Origin: Brienomyrus brachyistius
Taxonomy: Eukaryota > Chordata > Actinopteri > Osteoglossiformes > Mormyridae
DNA length: 64,000 nucleotides
NCBI RefSeq assembly: GCF_023856365.1
Contig: NC_064541.1
Location: forward strand, 21,802,214 to 21,866,213
Direction: 5' to 3'
Shown piece by piece: positions 46,751 to 60,060 of the stretch. Both the position numbers and the translations under genes were made by a program. Below the pieces are notes generated by a model that was not told the DNA's origin, did not search any database, and worked only from the letters and a program-made list of their open reading frames with translations. Within the stretch, counting starts at the first letter, position 1. Each line of letters opens with the position of its first letter.

Positions 46751-49700
46751 ATGGGCCCAGCTACTGTATATGCCTCATCCTGTAAGCTTATTAATGACTG
46801 ATTGTACGTTTTATAATAAGTACTATACATACATTCTAAAGTTTAAGTGTTTTACACAAGTATCCTGGCTGACTGATTGATGTGTCTAGCAGATGAATTT
46901 GACATTAATTGTTCGCTTTCTGTTCTAATTATCCTTGGTCACATTTAGAATATGGGTTACGAGACACGCATTAAATGCAGAGATAGGTCTCAAGGTGTCA
47001 TGGCCATTTCGGAATCGCTGTTTAAGACCAAGCCGCTGATCACTGGAAGTGAACATGCCGTTACTGTCGGACTTCAAATGTTCAGAATTCTAGACGTTCT
47101 CGAGAGAGTTTTATATTTCGTTACATGTATAAAAATACCTTATACATAGAGAAGCCGTCAATGCATTACTCACTAATGCAGTGATATCTGCATGCGCAGT
47201 GATGTCGTCTTATATCCCTTCATTTCCAGTGATCGCAGCTGGACGTCTCATTCGATAACCTGCTTCTGTTTCTTCATTGCCGTTTTATATTTTTAATAAT
47301 GTGTTACCTTTATGTGCTGTTTTTGGAATCTTAGATCAGGCATTTGAGATTTAAGGCAATTTAACGAAAAAGATTTTGTCTGTATAGACTCTCATTCTTT
47401 GCTGTTGAACACAATGAAAGACAAAAATAACAAAATAGTAAAAAAAAAAAAAGAAGAAGAGTGCCCCTGGAATTAATATATTCCTTTTTCCTGTGTTCTG
47501 TTTCTGAAGTTGTAAGGAAGTTTATGTTAAACCTTAATTTGTCATTCATATTGCTATCCACCCCTGAATTAAAAGATGCAGGGGCGACATTGGAATCCCT
47601 GTCAAGCAGTGATACAGAGAGAATTTGAGCCACTGTTCACCCTCTACGATCTACATCATTTATGTCTTTGCTTGCACCTGTTTCCTCCCTCTAAAAATGC
47701 AGTATTATATAATACTCTTTTATTTTTTTCAATTATCGTAAGGTGAACTGTAAATTATGCAGGAGAAGAAAGAGCCAAGGAGCGACGCAAAGGGGCTAAA
47801 AGTCGGGGAGAGGAAGGTGAGAACGGCAGCAGATGGAGAGATGAAGAGATACTGTACAGCAGACGAGCGATAGCACCTGAGCAGCTAACCCAGAAAAGCT
47901 GGCTGACTGCACTTGTGGTTAGAGAGGAGGTTAAACAGAAAACAGAGAGTGCAGTACGAAAAAACGAAGGCGACACTCGTGCCACATGTCACAAGCGTGC
48001 ACCAGCTGAAGTGCGTCGCTTTATAGGCACTTATACACACTCTTTATGCACACTGTATGCACTCTCACTGTTAAGGGACTGTCATACCAGGGTTACACTT
48101 TCTTGTTTAAGATGCTATACTTTGTAGATACACGTTTCATGTGTTACATGACGAGTGTAGTGTCTGCGATAAATAATCACAACCTAACCAATGAAAATAA
48201 CGTAATACAAATTCTAATTACTGCAACCTTGAATTGCATTAATGGTTGGATGGATGGAGGGATTGATGGAAACACCATCAAAATAACATTCCTGTTATAA
48301 TAAATCCAGAAAGTACTACTGCGAACTGAAGGCCACAAATGCGTAACTGTTATTATAATTATTGCTGTGTATATTATTCTTTTCTAATTTTTTTGGTTTT
48401 CTTGTAGCACTTGCAGCATGGTATTTTAAGCTTTTTGAATACTTCTTTTGCATCCCTGTGGTTTTGTTATCGAAACCTGATTAATTTAAGATCATAAAGC
48501 CACTACTGATGTTTAACTATCAGAATTTCTTGACTGTGTATGTAGCCGTGTACTTGGTTGCTTGCATTGCAGGGTAAATTAGACGGGTAAGTGCAAAGAA
48601 ATAAGTGCAAAATGCATTTTGTTAATTACGTGTTTCTCCTTTGTCCACGTCAGTCCTGTGATCCCCAGATCCGGCCCTCAGCAGCCAAAGTCCTACAGGT
48701 TTGAAAATACAGTTCAGTTAGTACCTCATTTACATCTAAATGACCATGGAGGCCAGCAACCATACATCCATCCATCCATCTATATTTAAATTGTTTCTCC
48801 TGGCAGGCAACATAATACCCTAATTATTATTTCAGCTAAGGCTCCCAAAGGCTGAGGTCACCAAGCCTAAGCGGCGTGAATCCTGCAGACCCTATTTGGA
48901 CTAGCGATTTCCGAAGCCCTCCCATAATTGAAAGGTCAATGTAATGTGAAATAAGCTGATAAATATATATCAGAAATCCTACACATATTTATACATAAGC
49001 GATATCATTGGAGTGGTCTGACGTTATCGTTTGTTATTGCGCTCGCTTATGTTCCAATGCCAGCAAATATGCAAAAATAATTCTGAATATAATATATAAA
49101 TCATGGACTCAAACACATGTCATTTATATTTATTCTTCTGTATTTCGTCTCTTGACCATGTTTGCAGGCTTCGTATTTATACCATATCACACTGTATTTA
49201 TACCATATCACGCTCGTAGTCCTGGAGAACAGAGGCCTTGTAAGACATCAGACAGGACTGATTATGTGAACAGGCCGCTGCCTGTAAAATGAATATTTTA
49301 CAATTTTATGAAGGCATTACAAATCATTTTCTTGATATAACGAGAGACGTGATTATCATTCACATAACGGCAAAAAAATGGAAAGCAATACACCACTAGG
49401 TTCAATTCGGTTTAAGAATAAAACACAACCAGGTCGACAAAAACGAGAGCATTGTTGGCATACTTACTTCTGTTTTTTAGCTGTGTTTTATAGCTGTCCC
49501 TCAGTAACATAGGAGCAATGAACTGATATTTCCACCGGATGAAGAACTGCGGTGTTTTTAAACTCTGCTGACCCCTCCCTCGTCTCTGATAGGCCACAAG
49601 TAATCAAAAGATGCTCTACAATTGGCTAAGTCGTTATGGACAGCAATTTTCTAAAGGAAAAAAAAAGTGACAAAATTTTATTAACGAATGCTATATGTTT

Positions 49701-52700
49701 TAATACTTAAATTGTTTTAATGGGATGCAAAATTATAGCAAAGTAGCACTGAAGTCACTTCTATTTGTGGACTCAGGTACGGAGATAATAAAAATCATGC
49801 CAATTTTTTGCCTGAATCTCAGAGAAAGGTGAACCAATAAAAAAATATTTTAACTATATAAAAAACAAAAATGAAGTTACAAAAATAGGTTACGGTTAAT
49901 ATAACATCATCCCACATATGAGCCACAGCCCTCACCTATGGATTTATCGTTAGCGTCAAATAAGTGAACTTACGTGACGCAATGAAAAATCAGCTACAGC
50001 AAACTGCCGATAGCTACATTCTATCACATGCCAATGTCGACTTTGACATTTCACATATTAAATGTCAACACTCATTACATGTAATTAATTATAAAAATAT
50101 ATCACTTATATAACGTTAGGTTACTCGTGGATAAGGCAAAACATATATATATCAATAGCAGTTTTTCATCATAGTCTTTTCAAACTATAGTCATTTCAAG
50201 AACCATTTAAGTCTTATGCACATAGTAGTCGGAAGCAATTACGTATAAAAACTTTGTTCTATTAGTTTGTTTAATTGGCATTAATTTTCTTAAAAATGAT
50301 TTGTTGGTTTTCTTTGTGAAAATGCCCCAGCTACCCTCTCCAAAGGAGAAGTGCTGTGCGCGCAGTGGGGATCCATCCTGGATGATGAGCATCGCGCGAA
50401 GTATTTCGTATTCATGAAATACAGGTGTTAAAAATCTCTCTTTTATATACCTGAGGTCATAGCGTATCCCATTTTAATTTTAAAAATGAATCCCCATATA
50501 CACATTGCGATGGAGGTAATGAACAAAGAGTATTGTGCCTTAACGTGAGATGCATATGTAGTCCGTGAGGTCTAATAAATGGCACACAAACATAAAAAAA
50601 TCATAGCGGAAAGCGTGACATTACTGAAAAGATGTCCATATTGATTTAAGTATTGACTGTAAAAATTAATAGCAAAACATCCTTAAATATTTCTTGACAA
50701 ATGAGAATAAACTTTATGCTAATTTTTTGTTTTCTATACGTTATGAAAATCGTTATGAAAGTACACTAAACAAACATAAATAAATAAAGACATATTTCTG
50801 ACAAATTCTTTAAAATAAGTTATGGTAGCGTTGTACTCCTATAGTTACACTCTGTGACTTTTTGTCAATTGCAGATAAAATATGATATTTTATCTATATC
50901 TATGACATTTTAATTCTGAAAGATAAATATTACCTTTTTAATAGTTTCCCACAGTCATGTGTGGGTGTTAATCTCGTTCCAGTTAATCCTTAATTAAAAT
51001 ACTCTTCAGGAGTGGAATTAAGCCCCACGGTGCTGAGGCTGCCCTCGTCAAAATCGCTGCCCTCACTTCATAGACTTCTCATCTGTGACCTCAGAGTTCA
51101 GCATTTAGCAATTATTTGCAGTTTAATAATGTTTGCAAAGCCAGGATTTTAGTCGCATAACTTTATGATACAAAGATGTACAGCGAGAAAATTCTGATAT
51201 CATAAATCGGGATTCTCTCTGAGGTACATTAAGGGAAAACTTTGTTACTGGATATCAGCAACTATATATATATCTATAAAATAGTTTTTAAAAGCTCTTG
51301 TCCCACCATTTAACTACTGAACTTACTGTTACTCTCCCAGTAATAATGTTTTTTCTTTGATTGTGCATAATTTTCAATTAGGGAATGTTCTTACGTAATT
51401 ATTGTCATTTGACTCCGAACTTTTGCGTTAACTGAATCTAACATGATTCCTTCTTGTTTACCATGTTAAACAAAAAATTTATAACGTATGTGACTGTAGT
51501 ATCGTTTGCGTTATGAACATGTTCGAACATACTGGCATTATGAGAGAAACCGTGTCCAGAAAGTGTAGATAAATTGCAAACAAATGAAGACGTGTTATTT
51601 GAATAGCAAGATAGTGATTTATTAAATCATAGGTAATACACCCTAAGGACAGAACAATAAGACGATATTCATACTTGTGTGTGGGGAAAGGTCATGTGAT
51701 GTAAATAGTGATTCTGAGTGGACAATGGAGGAGATATTCAATAAAAGAAAGAAAGAAAGAAAGAAAGAAAGAAGGTTTAAAACCAGGTCCCAACCCAAAC
51801 CTGGCACGTGCTACACACAGTCTGTTCTTCTCACTTTTGCCAAGACAGGCAGCTGTACAGTACACCTGTCCCTGAACACGCTCTTGATACCGGATTTCCC
51901 CGCCCCCCGCATCCAAATCGTGTCACTGTGCCCCCAGGGCAGCCTGCTGCACATGTGAGCTGTAGGCCATGCTCGGCCCACATCACTCGGAGTGGCTTTC
52001 CTGGGTGAACCGTTGCTATGACGATACTTGTTGGCAGCTAAGGATTTCGCCGAAATCACCATTTTCTAAAAACAGACCTCTGGATCATTTACCTCCCACT
52101 CTCTTTGCTTGCCTCCGTGGCTCGTTAATGTTAATGCTGACACATCCAGGCTCTCATTTCCTCATATGAGATGCCAGCTATGTTTATTTTAGTTGCCGTT
52201 TAACCATGCCGAAAGCGTTTGGCTGTGAAAGGGCTTGTTCCTCCCACCCTGGCAGACACTGCCGGACTCAGATAAGCACGTCCCACCTGAAAGAGACGCA
52301 GCAGGGGGTCGTGAGGGCGTTGGTGCGGTTTGGAGCAGTGAACCACATGAAGGGCCGAACACACCTGTTACTCCCTTCACATCTGTCTGCCTGAGGTTTC
52401 CCCTCTTTCATGCTCTGTTTTTCTGCTTTTCTTTCTTCTCAGTCTTAAAAAGAACCCAGCACTTGCTGAGCCGGTGCAGAGTTAGCTTAGCGCTTCGCCG
52501 CTTGGCTCCTTAGCTTAGCCATCCGCACTCAGCTGATTTCCGTAGATGTTTCCACCTGAGCAGTTCCGTACTAAGAACCTCAGTGGAGAGCATCTCCAGT
52601 CCCCCTCCGGAGACTCAGACCTGTTGAGTCCTCTTTGTCGATCTACCGGCCGCCCTCCCTAGCGAACCGAAAAGGGGGAAGAAGTAAGTTGAAGAAAGCT

Positions 52701-53100
52701 CTTTTCCTTCCTCACCGCATGAGGAAAACACCCAGACCCTCCTCCCCCGGCACAAAGCCCCGTGGCCCACACTTCCAGTCCAGTGGAAAAGCCCCGTCGT
52801 TGAGGGAAGCCGTATTACTCAGACACTCACAGGCCCGAAAGAGAGAACTGTGGTGGAGGAGTACGAAACAACTGAGACGTCCCAGGCTTTCATTTCGGCC
52901 TTCCCCCTGACTCCCACTCCCTAGCCGTGTCCCCCCCTGCCTCTCCAAAACAGTCCCATGGGCCACTGGTGCAACAGCTAGCCAGCGATTCGGGGGACAG
53001 AAACACAAGCAGAAAAGAACGGACAGTGAAACACAGGGACTCCATTCCTTTCAGAGCCTTAGGTTGTACATGATTTCTCTTTCTCTGTAATTCCCCAGCA
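46751..53100. other. Intergenic, no supported gene
   Basis: Mostly AT-rich unique DNA with short, motif-free open frames. Seen in it: an A-run near 47440, a GGATGGATGG tail near 48245, a direct duplication of GTATTTATACCATATCAC (49170 and 49193), the AAAG microsatellite, and a more GC-rich stretch at 51790-53060 where frames are open on both strands but without splice-consistent exons that I can defend. Confidence 0.5.
51748..51773. repeat. (AAAG)n microsatellite
   Basis: About six AAAG tetramers in the long intergenic region. Confidence 0.85.
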
Positions 53101-56100
53101 CCATTTTTGCTTTATAAAGGCATGAAAAATACATATAGTTAAATGTCAGTGGAAAGAGAAACACAACCAATCTGACATTTAGTTCACTGGCATTACTGTC
53201 TGACATCGTAAATAGAGAAAACTTGCACAACACATCTTTCGACACAAGGGCATTGTGCAATTGTGTACCACTCTCCCTTTAAGCACCTGTTTCCAAAACT
53301 CACATGGGCCCTTTGGTACGAAACATGGCCTATCCCTGGTATTTTGAAAGATCTGGCCTCCTACCTGCCCCCGCCTGCCACTTGTTTGCGTCTATTATTG
53401 AGAAATGAGCACGTCTACAATGACGACTGTACTGATGCTGCTTTATATTTTCCCATGAGCAATGATTATGTTGGTGGTTGAGCACTAATTTACATAAATT
53501 TTGTCACAAATTGTAATCACTAGATTAGTGCCTAAGATGTGCAGAGCAAGAGCCACAGAGGAGAGTTTGCAAGCTACCAGAAACATAACAAAGAACTTTA
53601 AACTGCCTCTGTCACTGAAACCCTCATACAGAACCGACACCCAGTAGCAGAGAAAATATCTGCTAAATACACGGTTGTAGAACAAAAAAAAAATTACTAA
53701 GACATCAATATTCAAAGCATCAAAACAAACAAAATTCAGGCTGCAGCTTGTTTCTGTTTCCTTCATTTTGTTTTTGGTAGCTTGCAAACCTTCTTCTGTG
53801 GCGCTTGATCTATCATTAAGAGTTCCTGACTGTGCTGCCTTTTGTGAAACCCACAGTGTTTAAAACTGTACCATACGCTGTTCTGTCAAAGCTGCGGGTC
53901 ATCTCTGTTTTCCTGAAACATTATATTCACGTAGCTGGTGTAACGAGCATGTGCACGAACCTCGTTCTATTCACGTACAAGTATGAATATCTATAATAAG
54001 CATTAGCTGTTTGTCAGAAGTGTGTAGGATGCTCAGTGGAAATATAAGAGGGAGGAATGAGCATCAGAGAACCGCTCAGGTTCTCTCAGAAAGCAAGAAA
54101 AACTGAGAAATGCATTTGTTTCCGAAAGTAAGTACTAGGGAATCCTTGCCTCTCGTTTTGAAAAGCACTTCTTAGTTTAATGACTGAAACAAGACAAGTT
54201 TTCGAGTCAAAGCAGGGAAAGACCTCAGCGCAAATTGAGTAGCTATTGATTTTGTTTTTCCGCAAAGATGCTCTCGGCGAAGTCTTTCTGTTCGTGATGG
54301 TGGGCTTACACAGAGCTCTCAAAGATGTTTTCAAAGAAAGAACCGGCATTTTTGATGGTGAGAGACGGGCCGCGAGCTCCAATTGCCTGTTTCGGCAAAA
54401 AGCGATGTTCAATGAGGCTGCACTGCTCTCGAAATGAACGGCTGAAAGGAACTGAGAACTTCACTGAGCTCGACGCCCGGGGGAACTCCAGACCTCTATG
54501 CAAGCCTTATGTTGGTCTTCAGAATTCAGCGCAATTAATAAAAATCATGACCAGATTTGTCACATTTAATGAATGAAAATAAAATGCTGGTCATTATATA
54601 GACACATCCCAGTGATTATTTTACAGTAAGATGCAAAGCTTTTGTGTTATATAGTAAAATACTCATTAAGCCAGAGGACAGAGAGCATTAGAGTTTGCAA
54701 TCAAAGTTAAAGTATTTAGAGTACATGTAACTTTGACAAGCGTCCAAATAGTTTTTTATTAAAATGTGAAATAGTTAACAAATCAACACAACACACAAAT
54801 CTTTGTATACTTAAAATACATTTTTCAATCTCAGAAATGTACACACAGCAACAAGGTTATCAGCTATTTTCGCGATGCTTTCTGATAAATGTCCTTCATG
54901 ATAAACATACATAAAATAATGCATTGCAACCAACTTATGACACGTGGGCAAGAAGCTTGACATGAAGCAAGGGACGCCCCTCATGTTCTTAGTCAAATCC
55001 AAAATGTTTGACAGGGAAGTCAATGAACACTGAATTCCTGCCTCTGAGCTGAAATGCACAATGTTATGCACAGCGCTACAGGCTACACCTAAATAAAGGG
55101 TACAGCAAACGGCACAGTATACCTTTACTTCTGTTCTTAATCACATGGAGGAAAACACAACACAAGATTGCAGTACGCACATACACAAACATTTTAACTG
55201 TAATATGACCAATCGTCATTTATCATCTGCAGATAATTTGTATCCAGACCCTATTTTAACCGTAACCACTTGTGTTTGTCTGAAATTGTTAAAGATTTTA
55301 AATATCACATTAATTGTGAATGGGGGGTGATGTTTGCCATTTGTCAACCAAAAAATCTGAACAAATTAAGTCATTACAGTACAACGCTGTGCAAAAGCAT
55401 AACTTTGGAGATAGACTTGTTGATATAATTACTATCATACAACACACTCATCATAGATCAGACATACATACATCATGCACATTTTTCTGTATAGCTGAGT
55501 TAATGTAGTCAACGTAAGTATCGTATTGGTATGTTCGTATATTTTCTCAACCAGTAAAATGACTGCATACATTTCTTGACTATCCTGGAATAATTATTAT
55601 ACATTTAATTAACATAATTAACATGTATTCAGAACTAATTGAATAACAAGTCTGTGGTATTTTGCAAAGATATCAATCTTTTTCTTATGATATTATACAT
55701 TAAGTATTCTGGTGGAGATGATTATGGCCAGATGTACCATACGATGTAAAATACCATATGATACACAAAATTCAAATGTTAATAGAAGCAAAGCCAGTGG
55801 AAATTGCCGTGCAGCATTATGGCTTCAAACAGATCTCCACGGTATAATGCAGTGGGATTTGGGTTGATATTTACAGTGTCATCAAGTACAATTTGCTCTG
55901 ATCGCAACTGTGTTACGCAATGGAGTTTGTGTCACACTTTACGTGGATATTTACGGCAGTTTTAGAGTAGAATTCATGCTTATCTTTATAGCATTACGGA
56001 TTACAGTTCTCGCTGACCTTTACAGCGTTATGAATTAACGTTCACGATAATCTTTAAGACGGAGTCGAGTTTACGCTGACCATTAGGTAAGGTTCCCATG

Positions 56101-59100
56101 TATGTGTAGTGCATTTATATAACTGCTTTCAGTGTTAATGCTGAAAAGCAGCAGGAGACAGTAATGTCTGGCATGAATTTGCTGCACAGCGTTTGACGAC
56201 GCTGATCTGCACTGCCATGCTGAGCCCCTAAAAATGCCGTACAACTACTGGCACCTTTTGTTCCTTAGCTGTCCATCATAATCGTTAGTGATGTGCATAG
56301 TAACTTGTTATACCTGGTGCCATTCTAGTTCATCTTTGGTGATGCGGTCCACAATAATTCCTGCACGTTACGATGGAGTAGAGAAGAACAGAGTTTTTTG
56401 TAAATATTTATAAAATATGCCTACAATCCAACTGTTGAATATAAGAAAAGCCCAGATATTCATTCGTATTTTATTTACAGTCTATATACATTACATTTTA
56501 AATTTCCATGGCCTACTTCACCAGCAACAGTATGAGTCAATATAAAGTTTCAGATTTTGCCATCTGATTGTGTCTTGCCAAAGCAGCTGAAATGTTTATA
56601 TCTTGCCCATAATAGCTAAACTGTGTACATCCATTTATTTATAATGCAGCACCCACCACAAAACATTAACAAAAAAATGACATTGGTATAAAGAACTCAA
56701 TAAACACCAATTGTAGGCCATTTATTGATGCGGCGGCTTAACTTGCTATTCAATAGCAAGCAAATATTGCTACTATAAATGCTACTACAATAGACCCTGA
56801 AAAAACAAAAATACACACCATAATTTTAAGTAATTCATATGCATGTGACTGCATTCATGCTTGAAATTGTGACAACTACATATGTTTTGTATCAAATTAT
56901 GTGGTATCCTGTCTAGTCAGAGTTTTTTTATTTTTGTTTCATAACAGTCGAGATTGCTAACTACTTTACCCAAATTTGAATGTTTTTATTGCAGCGTATT
57001 GTGTTTATTGCGACAGTAGCTTTGAATTTGTACCACCTGTTGCCTGTCCTGCTCTCTGGAGACCGTTACGGAAAACGCAGACAGACCCATAGACCGCTTC
57101 TTAAAGCTGTTTCTGGCATTTTGCAGACAGAGATAGTGGGGCTAGACTGCAAACATTACTGCTTGCTTGAAGTGGTTGGTCGCTGAAATCATAAGTATAT
57201 TTTATAGAACACTGAGACAGTGACGCGCCCCATTTTGGGTTAATATGTACGCCACACACTATGGTTATCACGATACACTAGAATTCTGTGCTAAGAATTA
57301 GCTACATTTTATTCTATCAAGCAAACGGGGTGCAAAACTAGTAATACTATGATTTTTTAAAGGATAGAATACAGCAATATAAATAAGTAATCAATTCTTT
57401 AGAGTGCACATTAAGTGTGGAAATGAGATCCTGCTGTGGAGATTGGCAAAGCACCCGTTTGAAGGTTGTCGTGAAGGGAGCCGGCTACACTGATAGTGAA
57501 TGAACACCGATCAATTCTAAATCAACTCAAGTAATTCACATCAGTATCAGTTTTAGGCCTTTGGTCCAAATACATTCCTTATGTCGTCAGGCTAACTCTT
57601 GACGTCTACTGTTACATTAATCAGGGAGAATGGGTTGAGTGTATCCAAAAAAGTAGTATATTGTATAGTTGTATCTATGTTGTATATTTGTTTCTATAGT
57701 AGCATGTGTTTATATAGAATGTATATATTATATTGCACAGAAGTCCACTGAGTGCTGATGTTTTTGATGCTAATCATGAACAAACAGGAGCATTACCGTG
57801 ATATCATCAGGCTACATCTGGCCTACCTGCCTAATCACCCTCATCCATCTGGGCCTCTCCACACACTCCCATTAACAGCTATGCCCTCACAGAAAATCGG
57901 CCATAAATTTCACTTTGTCCTCGCGTTGTCTGGCTAACCTTACAGCCAACTGCAGTGTCTACAGAAGAATACAATGTAAAACGTGAATGGAGAGTTAGCG
58001 AAAGACCCCTGCGGAATCCTATGTCAAATACACCTCTTTATTATTCTCTGTAAAACACATTACGTTGACGTTCCCCCATGCCTGAACACAGCTCATGTCA
58101 TCCATCAGGCATTTTCAGATATCTCACTATAATTGCTATATCTTTTTTTCTGAGTAAAGCGTTCTCAGGGCATATTAATATCTGTGCTAAAGCAAAAAGT
58201 TTGTGGTAAGGTGAGACCCAGATGACAACAGGCTCAGCGGCCGTTAAAACCTGCTAACCTGGCCACTAGCTGGCTGGGTCTTTTGCTACTGCACTTTTAT
58301 TCATTATCAGTTATTTTTTGTTCTCTTTTCCCCCTTTTCACTCATTTTAAAATCTGATTTCTCTCCCTTTAGAGTCCCCTGCTGCTAAGACTCCATCCTT
58401 CCCCCAGGCGTGTTCATGATCTCGGGCACCATGTTAACGGCGGCTCTGACCTCGGTCATATATCAGCGGGATGGATAGTCTGACCTTTGCTTGACGCATG
58501 CGTTGACGTCTCAGTTGTAAATATATTTGCTCTCAGAAAGTTAGAGAAAAAAGATGAGCTGTGCTGTACTTACCAAGCTGATGTGCCTTATGCTGTGTAG
58601 AGCCCTGAACTGACAGCAGTCACCACGTACAGTAGAACACATTCACAGGAAACCATTTTATCTGAAGCATAACTCTCTCTCTCTCTCTTTCTCTCTCTCG
58701 CTCACAAGCACACACCACACAAAAGACACGTATTCTATGAAAATGCATTTTAAAATATAATAATATATATCCTAATTATTATAATAAACAAGTCTACAAT
58801 GACCCTAAAAGGGATCCATAAATACACCCACAATGAAATTGTTAAAAAGGTTTGCTTGCAACTGTAATATCTAAAAACATTTCTCATTTTCAGTATGTTG
58901 GACAGGAAACAATTTTTCAAGAGATGGCAAATTCTCCCATGTATCTCAAAGTATATTGGTTCTAAAAAGAATTTGTTTTGTTGAGATGTAAAGTCACTGT
59001 GTGGAGTGCAGATTCGTCAGCCCCTGATACAAAGGAGAGGGAAGAGCAGGGCTGAGCCTGTCGCAAACAACTTTATAACTTAAGATGAGGTTAAAGGCAT

Positions 59101-59220
59101 GGTAGACATGGGAAATACTACAACACATACGATGTTCTCCTGTGGGTCCGTCACCTGCAGGAGGGACCCTAAGGGACCGGAGCATTGTGACTGAGCGACA
59201 GCCAAAGGCAGAGGACTTGC
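53101..59220. other. Intergenic, no supported gene
   Basis: AT-rich DNA. A GC-balanced patch at 54060-54570 is open on both strands, and a spliced-exon-like open stretch sits at 56994-57186. A CT-rich run lies at 58675-58700. None carries a protein motif that I recognise. Confidence 0.5.
55945..56085. repeat. Diverged 33-34-bp tandem repeat
   Basis: Four imperfect units start with ATTTACGGC (55948), CTTTATAGC (55984), CTTTACAGC (56017) and CTTTAAGAC (56051), each followed after about 12 bases by a TTA or TTT and ACGTTC/ACGCTG-like text. A fifth, offset unit (ATTTACAGTG) lies near 55868. Confidence 0.4.
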
Positions 59221-59224
59221 TAGG

Positions 59225-60060
59225 CTAAAACACAGCTACCAAAACTGGCTTTCGGGACATGGAATGTAACCACTCTGGTGGGAAAGGAGCCTGAGCTGGT
59301 GCGGGAGGCAGAGATACAGTCGGGCTCACCTCAACGCATGGCTCCTGGAGAGGAGCTGTACTCTCTTTCACTCTGGAGTTGACCTTGGTGAGAGGCGCTG
59401 GGCAGGGGTGGGTTTACTTATAGCCCCTACAACTTAGAGTCAGGAGACAGACTCTAACTGTTGTCTGCTTATGCACCAAACATTAGTTCAGAGTATTGGG
59501 CCTTCTTGGAGTTTGGTTGGGGAGCTGGAAGGTGCTCTCTCTGGGGACTCCATTGTTTTACTGAGGGACTTTAATGCTGAAAAGTGGGTAAAGACGGTGA
59601 AACCTGTGATTGGAAGGAACAGTCTTCCCGATCTGAACCTGAGTAGTGCTTTGTTATTAGAATTCTGTGTCAAGCACATTTTTCTCCATAACAAATGCCA
59701 TGTTCGAGATTAATGATCTTAATGTGCATCGGGCAGCAGAACACACTAGGCTATAGACCGATGGTCAATTTTGTAGACATATCATCGGATCTGTGACCAT
59801 CTTTGCTTGCTGGTCTCAGCAACGACTCCACCAGCCGTAAAGGGCAGCTGTCAGGCTTCAAAAGGAGGTCTTCCAAGCTTGGCTAGCTTGTGGGATGCTT
59901 GGAGACAGCAGACATGCTCTTTACTCTCAGAAGGTTACTGGAAGGTTTGTGGGAGTTTGCCTAACCAGTCTACATGTGTTTTGCAGATTTGTAGACAGAA
60001 AAAGGTGTAGCTCCATTATACCTGCTTTGAGCACTTTTAAATCGACATAGAAGCCCATCT
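59225..60060 (+). mobile_element. Rex-like non-LTR retrotransposon remnant (endonuclease joined to RT start)
   Basis: GTWNVTTLVGKEPELVREAE near 59258, TLTVVCL-type strand text near 59450 and a block reading DSIVLLRDFNAEKWV with VIGRNSLPDLNLSSALLLEF (59542-59675) match the apurinic-type endonuclease of fish LINEs. From about 59930 a reverse transcriptase start is visible in a shifted frame (GLWEFA-PVYMCFADL). The sequence between them in an intact element is missing. Confidence 0.6.

Noticed and set aside
52635..53008. Overlapping open frames on both strands in a GC-richer stretch
   Set aside because: Neither frame has a domain, signal peptide or splice partners, and openness on both strands follows from composition.
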